Notes: a model not told the origin generated them from the sequence alone. 64,000 nucleotides of DNA from Ignavibacteriales bacterium (GCA_016193365.1 JACPSI010000073.1:1-64000); one strand, 5' to 3'. Positions 10,062 through 21,282 are shown, numbered from the stretch's first letter. A program made the numbers and translations.

Positions 10062-11347
10062 TCGACCTTTCTTCAGCTGGAAAAGAATCGTGTCTTCTCG
10101 TTGGGGTTTCTACTCGCGCCACGGGGAAACTTCATACCGAAGAGTCGTTGGATGAGCTGGCACTTCTCGCCGACACAGCCGGCGCAGAAGTCGTCGCCCG
10201 CGTCACGCAGGATCGCGATCATTTTGAAGCGGCCACGTTTATTGGTAAGGGAAAAGTTGAAGAACTGAGCTATCTCGTGAAGGAGAAGAAGATTCATCTG
10301 GTCATATTTGACGACGACCTTTCGGCCGTTCAGGTAAGGAACCTCGAACGTACCCTCGAATGCAAGGTTCTCGACCGCAGCGCACTTATACTCGACATCT
10401 TTGCCTCTCGTGCAAAGTCAAATGAAGCGAAGACACAGGTTGAGCTCGCGCAACTTCAGTATCTGCTGCCGCGCCTAACGAGGCAGTGGACGCACCTTTC
10501 AAAGCAATACGGGGGCATCGGCACAAAGGGGCCTGGCGAAACGCAGATCGAAACAGACCGACGCATGATCAAAACGCGCATTGGCCACCTGAAGGAAAAA
10601 ATTGAACGCATCGGCAGGCAGCGCATTACACAACGCAAGGGCCGGCGAAAGCATACGCGGGGAGCCATGGTGGGCTACACGAATGCGGGCAAATCGACAT
10701 TGCTGAACCTTCTTTCAGGGTCTGATGTGTTCGTGGAGAACCGCCTTTTTGCTACGTTGGACCCAACAACCCGGCTCGTACCGCTCACTGCCGGCCAGGA
10801 TATCCTCATTACTGATACGGTCGGATTCATTCGCAAGCTTCCTCATCATTTGATTGCATCCTTCAAGAGCACTCTGGAAGAAATTACCGAGGCCGACTTC
10901 CTCATGCACCTCGTCGATGTGTCGAGCAAGCACATTGAGGATCAGGTTCGCGTCGTCCGGGAGACGCTCGAGGACCTTCGCGGGAGCGAGAAGCCCACAC
11001 TCATGGTCTTCAACAAGGTCGACCTATTAACTGACAGAAGTATCATCGCTGAACTTGCGAAAACACATCCCCATGCCGTTTTCATATCGGCCACACGCGG
11101 CATTAATATTCTCGGCCTGAAAGAAAGCATTGCGAGGCTTCTCCGTGATGAGTTTGTTGAAAACGACGTGAGAATTTCCCAGCAACATCAGAAGCTTATA
11201 TCTCAATTATATGAGGTAGGCGAGGTTCTGGAAGTCCAGTACGAAAATAACTCCGTTCTGTTGAAAATCAGACTCCCGAAGAAAGACACCGACCGAATTA
11301 TGCGGCTGGTGAAAGACGCGAAGGATGGCGTACAGGAACTTCCGTGA
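10058..11347 (+). CDS. hflX: GTPase HflX
   Basis: GGIGTKGPGETQIETDRR and GYTNAGKSTLLNLL motifs; full length. Confidence 0.95.
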   Translation: MIDLSSAGKESCLLVGVSTRATGKLHTEESLDELALLADTAGAEVVARVTQDRDHFEAATFIGKGKVEELSYLVKEKKIHLVIFDDDLSAVQVRNLERTLECKVLDRSALILDIFASRAKSNEAKTQVELAQLQYLLPRLTRQWTHLSKQYGGIGTKGPGETQIETDRRMIKTRIGHLKEKIERIGRQRITQRKGRRKHTRGAMVGYTNAGKSTLLNLLSGSDVFVENRLFATLDPTTRLVPLTAGQDILITDTVGFIRKLPHHLIASFKSTLEEITEADFLMHLVDVSSKHIEDQVRVVRETLEDLRGSEKPTLMVFNKVDLLTDRSIIAELAKTHPHAVFISATRGINILGLKESIARLLRDEFVENDVRISQQHQKLISQLYEVGEVLEVQYENNSVLLKIRLPKKDTDRIMRLVKDAKDGVQELP

Positions 11348-11354
11348 TTTCTGA

Positions 11355-11876
11355 CTACGAGGGAAACTTCGGGTTAACGGGAACGAGCGTGAGGACAATG
11401 TTCGAAAGGAGAGCTTTCCCCATGCGGAGTTTCATTATCTCGATGACGACCCGCTCACCGGCAATCTTGCGCCATGGGTCCTCCACAACTTCCGTGTCAG
11501 ACCCGTCGATGGTGACCGTGTACTCCTCCCCCGGCGCAATTCTCACAAAAGGCAGCGGCAGCGATTTTCCACTGTACTGATACCGAACGTTTTCCGAAGT
11601 TCCTCTGACGTATGCCTGGCCTAGGTCGAGTGTATCCCTCCCACGGTTCTGAAATGTGATCTCAACGTGCGAACTTATCCTCTCTCCAACTTTGTAGGAC
11701 GACCGAACTATCACGTTGAACTTTTTCACGTCATCGCGGTAAGTGTACGTTTGACAATTGCAGCCTTCGTTCGTAACCAGATAAGGGTAGGATGGACTGC
11801 AGCCCGAGAGGCCGAATAAAAGAAAAGCTACACACACTGCACCTGCTTGCCGCAACTTTTTCCTCCTGAACCTCAT
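11355..11876 (-). CDS. Lipoprotein, hypothetical
   Basis: Signal peptide with lipobox LFGLSGC. Confidence 0.6.
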   Translation of the reverse strand: MRFRRKKLRQAGAVCVAFLLFGLSGCSPSYPYLVTNEGCNCQTYTYRDDVKKFNVIVRSSYKVGERISSHVEITFQNRGRDTLDLGQAYVRGTSENVRYQYSGKSLPLPFVRIAPGEEYTVTIDGSDTEVVEDPWRKIAGERVVIEIMKLRMGKALLSNIVLTLVPVNPKFPS

Positions 11877-12511
11877 TTCTCCGGACTCTTGATGATCGTT
11901 TCTCCCTTAAACGCCTTTTGTGCCTCCGATGCGTCCTTGTTCGTTCCGACGATATCACCCCAGTGCATGGGTATGAGAGCTTGCGGCTTAAACGTGTTTG
12001 CAGCGTCGGCGGCCTCTTTGCCTGTCATCGTGTAGGTTCCACCGCAAGGCAAAAGCGCAAAATCTGCGACCACAGTCCTCATTTCCGGGGTAAAATCCGT
12101 ATCTCCGCTATGATAAATCCGTTGTCCGGTAGAAAGCGTCAGAATATATCCCACCCAGTTGCTGTGCTTCGGATGAAATTGCTTTCCCAGATTGTACGCA
12201 TGGACGGTTCTTACTTTTAGTTCACCAAGATTGTAGGATTGGCCCGGCAACACGGAGATGACATTCCCGTCAAGCTGAAAGGCAACATCCTTGGGTGCAA
12301 AAAATGTCGTCCCCTTATTTCTTATTCTCGCGATGTCTTCGGGGGAAAAGTGGTCGTAATGGGCGTGAGTAATGAAAACAACGTCTGCTTTGGGGGATGT
12401 GCCGGGGAGCTTCCACGGGTCGATGTAAATCTGCGTTGCTCCATCTTCGATGCGGAATGAAGCATGTCCCAACCAATGAATATGCTGGTGATTCATAGTC
12501 CCTCCTCTCAA
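11873..12511 (-). CDS. Metal-dependent hydrolase (beta-lactamase fold, UPF0173-like)
   Basis: HWLGHASFRIE, THAHYDHFSPEDI, HSGDTDFTPEM. Confidence 0.85.
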   Translation of the reverse strand: MRGGTMNHQHIHWLGHASFRIEDGATQIYIDPWKLPGTSPKADVVFITHAHYDHFSPEDIARIRNKGTTFFAPKDVAFQLDGNVISVLPGQSYNLGELKVRTVHAYNLGKQFHPKHSNWVGYILTLSTGQRIYHSGDTDFTPEMRTVVADFALLPCGGTYTMTGKEAADAANTFKPQALIPMHWGDIVGTNKDASEAQKAFKGETIIKSPEK

Positions 12512-12520
12512 GGCTTCGTT

Positions 12521-13615
12521 TTACTTCTTTTCTTTTTTCAGTTTCTCCCTTGCCCTGGCAAAACCCGGCTTCAAAACATCATAGATGATAGCAATCCGTT
12601 GTTTGTACGGGATGAATGCGCTCTTCATCGAGTTAATGGTGAGTTTTTCAAGGTCCTCGATTCTCAAGCCAAACGTATCAGCTGCCGTTTGGAATTCGTC
12701 CGTGAGCGTAATATTGCTCATCAAGCGGTCGTCTGTATTTAGACTCAAACGGAATTTGTACCTGTAATACATTGCAAACGGATGTTCCGCCAGGCTCTTC
12801 ACAGCGCCCGTGTGCACATTGCTGGTGAGGCAGATCTCCAGCGGTATGCGTTTATCGAGAACGTATTGCGCCAGAGTACCCATGCTCAGCAATTCGCCGT
12901 CCTTGATGCGCATGTCCTCGATCAATCTGGTAGCGTGCCCTATTCTATGCGCCCCGCACCATTGTATTGCCTGCCAGATAGATTCCTTTCCAAAAGCCTC
13001 GCCGGCATGAACAGTAATATTGAAGTTCTCACGTTGAATATAGTGAAACGCGTCGACATGCTTTTTTGGCGGAAAGCCCCCTTCTTCACCTGCGAGGTCA
13101 AATCCGACAACTCCGTGAGCGCGGTAATCGACGGCGAGTTCGGCGATTTCCTGAGAAAGCGCCGGATCCATATTTCTCATAGCGCAGAGGATCAGGCCGT
13201 ATTGAACGCCGAAATCCTTCTTCCCTTTTTCCAGCCCTTTCAGCACCGACTTCACGACCGTCTCCAGGTGCAATCCTTTGGATGTGTGGAAAATCGGCGC
13301 GAACCTCGTTTCCACATACACAACACCGTCGCTCTTCATGTCTTCCAGCATCTCGTAGGCAACCCGCTCAAGAGACTCCTCCGTTTGCATGACGCCGCAC
13401 GTGTGCTCGAACCCTTCAAGGAACAACGGCAAGCTCCCTCTCGTGGCTCCGCGATGAAACCATTTCGCAAGGTCGCCGGGATCCGTTGTGGGAAGCTTCT
13501 TATAGCCGGCGTCCTTCGCCAATTCAATCACCGTTTGTGGCCGGAGTCCGCCGTCGAGATGATCGTGGAGCAAAACTTTTGGCAAAATTCTGAGAAAATC
13601 TTTTTTCAGCTTCAT
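12521..13615 (-). CDS. add: Adenosine deaminase
   Basis: LLHDHLDGGLRP, VGFDLAGEE, HAGEA, HRIGHATR, SLNTDDRL. Confidence 0.92.
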   Translation of the reverse strand: MKLKKDFLRILPKVLLHDHLDGGLRPQTVIELAKDAGYKKLPTTDPGDLAKWFHRGATRGSLPLFLEGFEHTCGVMQTEESLERVAYEMLEDMKSDGVVYVETRFAPIFHTSKGLHLETVVKSVLKGLEKGKKDFGVQYGLILCAMRNMDPALSQEIAELAVDYRAHGVVGFDLAGEEGGFPPKKHVDAFHYIQRENFNITVHAGEAFGKESIWQAIQWCGAHRIGHATRLIEDMRIKDGELLSMGTLAQYVLDKRIPLEICLTSNVHTGAVKSLAEHPFAMYYRYKFRLSLNTDDRLMSNITLTDEFQTAADTFGLRIEDLEKLTINSMKSAFIPYKQRIAIIYDVLKPGFARAREKLKKEKK

Positions 13616-13643
13616 CGAGGTTTGTGTTCCTGATTTTACTATT

Positions 13644-15224
13644 TCAATCCAGTGGGCCGATGCTTTTCTCGGTTGCTCGCAGAACGCTCCCGTCGTGGAC
13701 TAATTCAACTGCTTTCTGGATATCATCATAAAGAATTCGATCCCGGTCGAGATGAGCAATCTTTTTGCGAACCGCGGCAAACGCGGCTTCAACACCTTTT
13801 CCGGATTTCATCGGACGGTCCGAGTTCATGCGTCTCGCAAAATCCAGTCCTTGAGAGGCACACATCAACTCGATCGCCAGCACAGTCTGCGCATTCTGAA
13901 GCACTTTCCATGCTTTCTGTGCGCTGATGGATCCCATGCTGTTATGGTCTTCCTGATTCGCCGATGTTGGAATGGAATCGACACTCGCTGGATGACATAA
14001 CACTTTGTTTTCGGAGACTATCGATGCCGCCGTGTATTGAGCGATCATCAGGCCGGAGTTGAGGCCTCCTTGTGTGGTGAGGAATTTCGGCAAGCCGCTG
14101 AGCAACCCGTTGACGAGCCTTTCTATGCGCCGTTCCGAGATATTGGCCAATTCAGACATTGCAATGGCCAGAAAATCCATAGCCAGCGCCATCGGCTGGC
14201 CGTGAAAATTCCCTCCTTCGAGATGCATACCCTGGTCCGGGAAGATCAACGGATTATCGTTTGCAGAGTTTATTTCAATGGCGACTTTATCGTAAACATA
14301 TTCAACTGCATCCCGTGATGCTCCATGCACTTGAGGTATGCAACGAAGAGAATAAGCATCCTGCACTCTTGGATCACCGTATCTATGGGATTCACGAATC
14401 TCGCTTTTGTGCATCAACCTTCGGAGGTTCTTTGCTGAGGCGCTCTGGCCTTTATACGGACGAAGCCTCTGGATACGATCGTCAAACGGCGTGTCGCTCC
14501 CACGCAGTGCCTCGACACTCATGCTTCCGGCAATATCCGCGATTTTGCACAATTCCGCAGCCTGTTCAGCAGCCAATGCCGCGTAGGCCGTCATCATTTG
14601 CGTGCCGTTGATGAGCGCGAGTCCTTCTTTGGCCGAGAGGCGCACGGGTTTAAGATTCGCTTTCCGCAGGGCAACTTCGGAAGGTAGAAATTTTCTTTGT
14701 TCAGAACCGTCTCTCCGGTTTTTTCCGTTCCCCCATACCTTTCCTTTTCCCATCATCGACAGGACGAGATGAGCCAGTTGAACGAGGTCTCCGCTTGCCC
14801 CAACGGAGCCTTGCGATGGTATAATAGGAATGATGCTTTTATTTAACATCTTCAGCAGAAGCTCGAGCGTTTCCAGCCTGATCCCGGAGTGGCCTTTCGC
14901 AAGAGCGTTGACCCTCAGGGCCATCATTGCTTTCACAACTTCAACGGGCAGAGAATCTCCCGCCCCCGCCGCGTGCGAGAGAATGAGGTTGTGTTGAAGT
15001 TCCTCAAGATTTTGACGGTCGATCAGAACGGTACTGAACTCTCCGAAGCCCGTTGTTACGCCGTAGATGGTCTCACCGTTTTTTATCCATTGTTCGACCT
15101 GGCGACGCGCGGCATTGACCCTTCCCGCTGCTTCCTTTGAAAGCGTCACGGATACGCTGTCATAAGCGATGTGCGAGAGATCGGCTACGGTGAGTGAATT
15201 CCCGTCAAGGATGATGGTGTTCAT
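13644..15224 (-). CDS. hutH: Histidine ammonia-lyase
   Basis: SQGSVGASGDLVQLAH (MIO-forming ASG), GLALINGTQMM, SANDNPLI; start taken at MNTIILDG. Confidence 0.95.
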   Translation of the reverse strand: MNTIILDGNSLTVADLSHIAYDSVSVTLSKEAAGRVNAARRQVEQWIKNGETIYGVTTGFGEFSTVLIDRQNLEELQHNLILSHAAGAGDSLPVEVVKAMMALRVNALAKGHSGIRLETLELLLKMLNKSIIPIIPSQGSVGASGDLVQLAHLVLSMMGKGKVWGNGKNRRDGSEQRKFLPSEVALRKANLKPVRLSAKEGLALINGTQMMTAYAALAAEQAAELCKIADIAGSMSVEALRGSDTPFDDRIQRLRPYKGQSASAKNLRRLMHKSEIRESHRYGDPRVQDAYSLRCIPQVHGASRDAVEYVYDKVAIEINSANDNPLIFPDQGMHLEGGNFHGQPMALAMDFLAIAMSELANISERRIERLVNGLLSGLPKFLTTQGGLNSGLMIAQYTAASIVSENKVLCHPASVDSIPTSANQEDHNSMGSISAQKAWKVLQNAQTVLAIELMCASQGLDFARRMNSDRPMKSGKGVEAAFAAVRKKIAHLDRDRILYDDIQKAVELVHDGSVLRATEKSIGPLD

Positions 15225-15424
15225 CAAGGGATCATTCGGGGGAAATGTGAGACGTCGTCTCCCAATGTAGCAGAGGGTTGCATGAAATTCAATAAAAGAA
15301 CCATGTGACATTACGTCACAATGCGATTGACTTTTCAGCCGATTCTCGTTATCATCTTTGCGAACATTTGGGGCGGCATACCCTCGCCTTCTTCCCGACT
15401 CCCATGGTTCCCACTCACTAACCT

Positions 15425-16534
15425 ATGGCCGACGAAAAAATCAAAGTCCTCGTTGCAGACGACGAAGACCCTCTCCGCATGACCATTACTGCCTGGCTCT
15501 CCGACGAGGGTTTTGACGTCGATCAGGCACCCGACGGCCTGGAAGCCATCAAGAAGGTCCAGGGCGTGGATTTTGACATCGCCATTCTCGACATCAAAAT
15601 GCCAGGGGCGAATGGGCTTGAAGTCCTTCGGTATATCAAGAAGAACTCCAATGCCACCGAAGTCGTCATGGTAACAGGAATGAGCGATGTGAGCATGGCC
15701 GTGGAGGCAATGAAGCTTGGCGCTCGTGAATATCTTACCAAGCCCATAGACATGGATCAGCTCGTTCCGCAGCTGCGTTCGCTGCTTCGAAAACGTGATG
15801 CTGAAGAACGAATCCGAAAGCTTCAAGCTGAACATACCTCGCGGCTGCTCTACGATCTCCACAACCCTATCGCCGGTTTGAAGCAGAGTATCGGATATCT
15901 TCTCAAGGGAATGGCGGGCCCGGTCGGCGACCACCAGAAGGAACTTCTGGGCTACATGACAGCTTCCATCGACAAAGTCATCCTGCTCCTCAACGACATG
16001 ATGGATCTGACCAAGCTGGAAGGCGGTCGCGTTCGTCTGAATAAAGGCATCGGCAACGTTGCAGACACCGTTTCAAAAATTGCCCAGGAATTTCGTGTCC
16101 CAATACAATCCACGAAGATTACGCTCGATTTCCATACAGAACCGGACCTTCCGCCAATTGAATTTGACTCCGAGAAGATCGCGCAAGTCCTTCAAAACTT
16201 CATCAGCAACGCTATCAAGTATACACCCGAACAGGGAGCAATCGTCGTCCAGGTAAGGAAGGTTTCGCTGGTTGCAGAAGAGGGTCAGCCGCCCGCAGAA
16301 TACATTATGGTTTCCGTCTTCAACAGCGGCAGCGGTATTCCCAAAGAGCAACTCCCGCTGATCTTCGATAGGTATCGTGACCTTGTGGCCAGTAAATCGG
16401 ACGACAAGAAACGTTCCACCGGTCTTGGCCTCGTTATTTGTCAGCGAATTGTCGAAGCCCACAACGGCAAGATCTGGGTTGAATCCGAACCTGGCAAAGG
16501 CGCCACCTTCTACTTCGCCCTGCCAATCCGCTAA
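15425..16534 (+). CDS. Receiver-domain histidine kinase (REC-HisKA-HATPase)
   Basis: N-terminal REC (VADDEDPLRMT...DIKMPGANGLEVL), H-box LLYDLHNPI, HATPase boxes (NFISNAIKYTPE, STGLGLVICQRIVE). Confidence 0.9.
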   Translation: MADEKIKVLVADDEDPLRMTITAWLSDEGFDVDQAPDGLEAIKKVQGVDFDIAILDIKMPGANGLEVLRYIKKNSNATEVVMVTGMSDVSMAVEAMKLGAREYLTKPIDMDQLVPQLRSLLRKRDAEERIRKLQAEHTSRLLYDLHNPIAGLKQSIGYLLKGMAGPVGDHQKELLGYMTASIDKVILLLNDMMDLTKLEGGRVRLNKGIGNVADTVSKIAQEFRVPIQSTKITLDFHTEPDLPPIEFDSEKIAQVLQNFISNAIKYTPEQGAIVVQVRKVSLVAEEGQPPAEYIMVSVFNSGSGIPKEQLPLIFDRYRDLVASKSDDKKRSTGLGLVICQRIVEAHNGKIWVESEPGKGATFYFALPIR

Positions 16535-16554
16535 CCTCCTTCGGAGGAGCTGTT

Positions 16555-17934
16555 TTGTCCAACAATTCCATTTCCATCCTCGCCGTCGACGATGAGGAAT
16601 CCTTCCGCGATCTCCTGAAAAAGATCCTCGAGTCGGAGGACTACATAATTGACACCGCAGCCGATGGTGTGGAAGCCATCAACAAGCTTCAAATCAAGTC
16701 GGTTGACCTCGTGCTTTGCGACGTCAAGATGCCGCGTGTCGATGGGCTCGAAGTGCTGAAATTCGTCAAGGAACATTACGTTGATACGCAGGTCATCATG
16801 CTCACGGGCGTGAATGATGTCAGTATCGCGGTCGATTGCATGAGGCTTGGCGCCTACCATTATCTGACGAAACCCTACTCTGCAACAGAGCTCCTCGCAG
16901 TGATCGAGCGGGCGCTTGAACGAAAAAAATTGGCCATTGAGAATAAAGTCCTGAAATCTGAGCTTGCCCGACATTCGCTCAGCGGGCAAATCGTTGGCAA
17001 TGCGCGATCCTTCCTTGAAGTCCTCAACGTCGCAACAAAAGTCGCCCCGACAGATTCAACTATCCTTATTCAAGGCGCAAGTGGCACGGGAAAAGAACTT
17101 GTCTCCGGACTTCTCCATCGGAACAGCCTTCACAAGGACCAGCAATTCGTTGCGCTCAATTGTGCTTCGATCCCCGAAACGCTCATTGAAAGCGAGCTCT
17201 TCGGGCACGAAAAGGGCTCTTTCACAGACGCGGTGGCAATGCGACAGGGGCTTGTCGAAATCGCAAACGGCGGCACGCTGTTTCTCGACGAAGTGGGGGA
17301 AATCTCCCTCACGGTGCAGCCCAAGCTTCTCCGTTTTCTCCAGACCGGCGAATTTCGACGCGTGGGCGGCAACAAAAACCTGAAATCAGATGTTCGAGTC
17401 ATCTCCGCCACCAATAAAGACCTTAGGGACGAGGTTTCCCTGGGAAGATTTCGTGAAGACCTGTTATACCGAATCAACGTGATAACCCTGCAGCTTCCCT
17501 CACTCAAAGAGCGCAAGGAGGATATTCCGTTGCTCGTCGACCATTTTCTGAAAAAACGAATTCGTTCAAAGGAGCAAAAACGGATCGACCAGAAGGCGCT
17601 GGAATTGCTGGAGAAGTACGACTGGCCCGGAAACGTCAGGGAGCTGGAGAATGTGATTGAGCGTGCGGCAATTCTTTGCAGGGACGGCACCATTCGTGTA
17701 GAGGACCTTGCCCTACCATTGGGCAGCAGGTCGTTCCAGGATCAGCAATCGGGAGGAATTTCAAAGGGGCCGGCCATTGGAACCGCTGTTTCCATAAGAG
17801 AAATCGAAAAAAGTCATATCGAAGGAGTTTTGAACACAGTGAACTGGAACAAGAACACTGCTTCAAAAATCCTCGGCATCAGCCTGAAGACGCTTTACAC
17901 AAAAATCCAGCAATACAATCTTTCAAAAGACTAG
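16555..17934 (+). CDS. Sigma54-dependent NtrC-family response regulator (TTG start)
   Basis: REC domain, AAA+ motifs (GASGTGKELV, ELFGHEKGSFTDA, GTLFLDEVGEI), C-terminal Fis-type HTH. Confidence 0.93.
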   Translation: MSNNSISILAVDDEESFRDLLKKILESEDYIIDTAADGVEAINKLQIKSVDLVLCDVKMPRVDGLEVLKFVKEHYVDTQVIMLTGVNDVSIAVDCMRLGAYHYLTKPYSATELLAVIERALERKKLAIENKVLKSELARHSLSGQIVGNARSFLEVLNVATKVAPTDSTILIQGASGTGKELVSGLLHRNSLHKDQQFVALNCASIPETLIESELFGHEKGSFTDAVAMRQGLVEIANGGTLFLDEVGEISLTVQPKLLRFLQTGEFRRVGGNKNLKSDVRVISATNKDLRDEVSLGRFREDLLYRINVITLQLPSLKERKEDIPLLVDHFLKKRIRSKEQKRIDQKALELLEKYDWPGNVRELENVIERAAILCRDGTIRVEDLALPLGSRSFQDQQSGGISKGPAIGTAVSIREIEKSHIEGVLNTVNWNKNTASKILGISLKTLYTKIQQYNLSKD

Positions 17935-17972
17935 CCTGACAGACCCGCTGAGCATTACCTTCTCGATGCGCA

Positions 17973-18458
17973 ATGTTGATTTATCTCCTCCGACACGGAG
18001 ACGCCGCTCAAAATCCTTCCTTACATGACAGAGAACGTCCTTTGACTGAGCTGGGACAGCAACAGGCTGAGACCGTTGCCGATTTTCTTAAGCGCTCCCA
18101 TACCTCCATCAACGCAATTCTGTGCAGCCCGTTGCAGCGTGCCCGAGAGATGGCCGCTCCTGTGCAAAGACATCTTGACATCCGGAACTTCCGCCTCAGC
18201 GAATATCTCATTCCAGGAAACGATGTGCGGCAATTGCTTGCTCAAATCAATGCCGACTCCGTGGAATCGGTTTTGCTGGTTGGACATGAGCCTCTCCTCG
18301 GAGAGCTGACTTCACTTCTCGTGACTACTGCAAACGATCTCAAAGTCGAATTCAAGAAAGGCACACTTGCTCTCATCGAAGCCGGTTCGCCCGTTCGGGA
18401 AGCTCAAGGTGTTTTGAAATGGCTCGTGACTGCCGAACACATGGAACAGGTGAAGTGA
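17973..18458 (+). CDS. sixA: Phosphohistidine phosphatase SixA-like
   Basis: LIYLLRHGDAAQNP and LLVGHEPLLGEL (RHG family). Confidence 0.85.
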   Translation: MLIYLLRHGDAAQNPSLHDRERPLTELGQQQAETVADFLKRSHTSINAILCSPLQRAREMAAPVQRHLDIRNFRLSEYLIPGNDVRQLLAQINADSVESVLLVGHEPLLGELTSLLVTTANDLKVEFKKGTLALIEAGSPVREAQGVLKWLVTAEHMEQVK

Positions 18459-18495
18459 ACTTCGCGTCCTTGTTCTTCGAAAACCCGGAGGAATC

Positions 18496-18978
18496 ATGGA
18501 ACTCTCAATCTTGCGAATCGACAAGCCTGAGGCAACAAATTTCATTCTCGGACAATCCCATTTTATAAAAACCGTCGAGGACATTTACGAAGCTGTCGTC
18601 CAGACAAATCCTCAAATAAAATTCGGATTAGGATTTTGCGAATCCTCTGGACCTGCACTCGTCCGATGGGTGGGAAACGATCCGAACCTCATTGATGTAG
18701 CAAAGAAAAACGCGAAGGCACTATCGTGCGGACATTGTTTCATCCTGTTTCTTGAAAATGGTTTTCCGGTGAACATCCTCAATGCTATCAAAGGTTTGCC
18801 TGAAGTGTGCAATATTTATTGTGCGACAGCCAATCCCGTAGAAGTCGTCATCGCGGAGACGGAACAAGGGCGAGGCATTATGGGCGTGATTGACGGAGTT
18901 AAAACAAAAGGAATCGAAACTGAATCGGATATAACGACCCGAAAGGAGTTCTTGAGAAAGATAGGATATAAGCTGTGA
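18496..18978 (+). CDS. Adenosine-specific kinase-like protein (DUF355 family)
   Basis: Full-length match to remembered family pattern (FGLGFCESSGPALVRW..., CATANPVEVVIAETEQGRGIMGVIDG). Confidence 0.8.
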   Translation: MELSILRIDKPEATNFILGQSHFIKTVEDIYEAVVQTNPQIKFGLGFCESSGPALVRWVGNDPNLIDVAKKNAKALSCGHCFILFLENGFPVNILNAIKGLPEVCNIYCATANPVEVVIAETEQGRGIMGVIDGVKTKGIETESDITTRKEFLRKIGYKL

Positions 18979-19019
18979 TGGATGTTTGTCGAGAACTTCT
19001 TAATCTGAAAAACACAAAT

Positions 19020-19520
19020 ATGGAGACTCACAACATGAGAGGACTGGTTGTGCTACTGTGCGTTTGGGGACTTCTCGGATGCGCTAAATCTGACGATGAG
19101 CTGAGGACATTGATGCAGGAAGAAATCGCGAGGGCTTCGTCCAAGAGTCTTATCACGAATGCTCAGGTTGTCGGACCATATAACCCCGCCGTCAAGGTTG
19201 GAAACTTCTTGTTTGTTTCTGGACAGATTGGCATCAGCCAGGAAACCGCCGAACTTGTAGGAAACGACATCGAGTCACAAACCAGGCAGGCGATGACAAA
19301 CCTCATGTCGCTTCTGACTGAGGTAGGGTTTGACTCAACCGATGTTGTCCAATGCTCCGTATTTCTCACAGATATCAAGGATTTTCCGAGAATGAATTTG
19401 ATTTACGGAGGATTCTTTGCGGAAAACAACTACCCGGCGAGGTCCACAGTCGAGGTTTCAAATCTTCCGAGGAATGCTAAAGTGGAAATCGCGGCGATTG
19501 CTTTCAAAAGCAAATTCTGA
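19020..19520 (+). CDS. RidA/YjgF family protein with lipoprotein signal peptide
   Basis: Lipobox VWGLLGC, then FVSGQIGI...YPARSTVEVSNLPRNAKVEIAAIA. Confidence 0.85.
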   Translation: METHNMRGLVVLLCVWGLLGCAKSDDELRTLMQEEIARASSKSLITNAQVVGPYNPAVKVGNFLFVSGQIGISQETAELVGNDIESQTRQAMTNLMSLLTEVGFDSTDVVQCSVFLTDIKDFPRMNLIYGGFFAENNYPARSTVEVSNLPRNAKVEIAAIAFKSKF

Positions 19521-19592
19521 TATCAAAATACGAAATCCTAGACAATTTCATATTACCGAAAAAGACAAACGACGCTCTGACCTGAACAAAAC

Positions 19593-21263
19593 ATGAAAAA
19601 CAAAACCCCGAATCAGCCTAGAACCATCCGAGCACCACGAGGTACAAAACTCAACTGCAAAGGTTGGCTGCAAGAAGCCGCGTTGCGTATGCTGATGAAC
19701 AACCTTGACCCGGAGGTGGCCGAAAAACCTCAGGAGCTGATTGTCTACGGTGGCACGGGAAAAGCTGCGCGCAACTGGGAATGCTTTGATGCCATCGTCC
19801 AAGCACTAAAGAATCTGGAGAATGACGAGACATTGCTTGTCCAATCGGGCAAGCCGGTCGGCGTTTTCAAAACTTATACGGACGCGCCGCGAGTCCTCAT
19901 CAGTAATGCAATGCTCGTCCCAAAGTGGGCAACGTGGGACGAATTCAGACGCCTTGAGGGGCTCGGACTTACGATGTACGGACAAATGACGGCGGGTAGT
20001 TGGATTTACATCGGAACACAGGGAATTTTGCAGGGAACATATGAAACCTTCGCTTCCTGCGCCGTGAAACATTTTGGCGGTTCCCTGGCTGGAAGATTCC
20101 TCCTCACGGCCGGCCTGGGGGGTATGGGTGGAGCTCAACCATTGGCTGCGACAATGAACGGTGCAGCCTGCCTTGTTGTTGAGGTTGATAGAGGAAGGAT
20201 TCAGCGGAGGCTCCAAACAAGCTATCTCGACACCATGACAGAAGACCTTGACGATGCCCTTGCACAAGTCCGGGCTGCCAAAGAGAAGAAACTTCCATTA
20301 TCCGTTGGATTGCTTGGCAATGCCGCTGCGATAATTCCTAGAATCGCAGCGGGAAAGTTCCTTCCCGATGTCGTGACCGACCAGACCTCAGCACACGATA
20401 CACTCAACGGCTATGTGCCGGCTGGAATACCCTACTCCAGAGCCCTCGATCTTCGTAAGAAAAATCCAAAAAAATATATTCAATTGGCAAAGGCGTGCAT
20501 TGTCGAACACGTCCAGGGTTTGTTGAAACTGCGCAAAAAGGGCTCGGTCATCTTCGATTATGGAAACAATATTCGCGGAGAGGCACAATCCAGCGGCCTC
20601 AAGAATGCCTTCGACATCCCCGGGTTCGTGCCTGAATACATTCGTCCGTTGTTCTGTGATGGAAAAGGACCGTTTCGCTGGGCTGCGCTCTCGGGCGATC
20701 CGGAAGACATCTTGCGAACTGACAGAGCAGTGATGGAAACGTTTCCTGAAAACAAACAACTCTGTACATGGATCGAAAAAGCCCAAAAAGAAGTCGCCTT
20801 CCAGGGCCTCCCTGCCAGAATTTGTTGGCTCGGTTACGGCGAACGCGCACAAATGGGAAAGATCTTTAATGACCTAGTGGCAAACGGCGAAGTGAAAGCC
20901 CCTTTGGTCATCGGCAGAGACCACCTTGATTGTGGCAGTGTCGCGTCTCCGAATCGCGAAACCGAGAAAATGCGGGATGGGAGCGACGCGATTGCCGATT
21001 GGCCAATCTTGAATGCGCTATTGAATGCCGTCGGGGGGGCGAGTTGGGTGAGTGTTCATCACGGCGGCGGTGTGGGAATCGGGCTCGCCATTCATGCGGG
21101 ACAGGTGATTGTGTGTGATGGAACGAAAGAGGCTGAGGCTCGGCTCCAGCGTGTCTTGACGTACGATCCAGGAACCGGAATAGTCCGACATGTCGATGCC
21201 GGGTATGATCGTGCAGTTCAGAATGCGAAAAAGTGGGACGTGAGGATTCCAATGATGAAATGA
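19593..21263 (+). CDS. hutU: Urocanate hydratase
   Basis: [31 protein letters not shown]...; 556 aa. Confidence 0.95.
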   Translation: MKNKTPNQPRTIRAPRGTKLNCKGWLQEAALRMLMNNLDPEVAEKPQELIVYGGTGKAARNWECFDAIVQALKNLENDETLLVQSGKPVGVFKTYTDAPRVLISNAMLVPKWATWDEFRRLEGLGLTMYGQMTAGSWIYIGTQGILQGTYETFASCAVKHFGGSLAGRFLLTAGLGGMGGAQPLAATMNGAACLVVEVDRGRIQRRLQTSYLDTMTEDLDDALAQVRAAKEKKLPLSVGLLGNAAAIIPRIAAGKFLPDVVTDQTSAHDTLNGYVPAGIPYSRALDLRKKNPKKYIQLAKACIVEHVQGLLKLRKKGSVIFDYGNNIRGEAQSSGLKNAFDIPGFVPEYIRPLFCDGKGPFRWAALSGDPEDILRTDRAVMETFPENKQLCTWIEKAQKEVAFQGLPARICWLGYGERAQMGKIFNDLVANGEVKAPLVIGRDHLDCGSVASPNRETEKMRDGSDAIADWPILNALLNAVGGASWVSVHHGGGVGIGLAIHAGQVIVCDGTKEAEARLQRVLTYDPGTGIVRHVDAGYDRAVQNAKKWDVRIPMMK

Positions 21264-21282
21264 CAACTAACAAAACATCACA

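Noticed and set aside
12782-13633. 283-aa plus-strand ORF
   Set aside because: Fully antisense to adenosine deaminase, whose family motifs are clear; low-complexity shadow translation.
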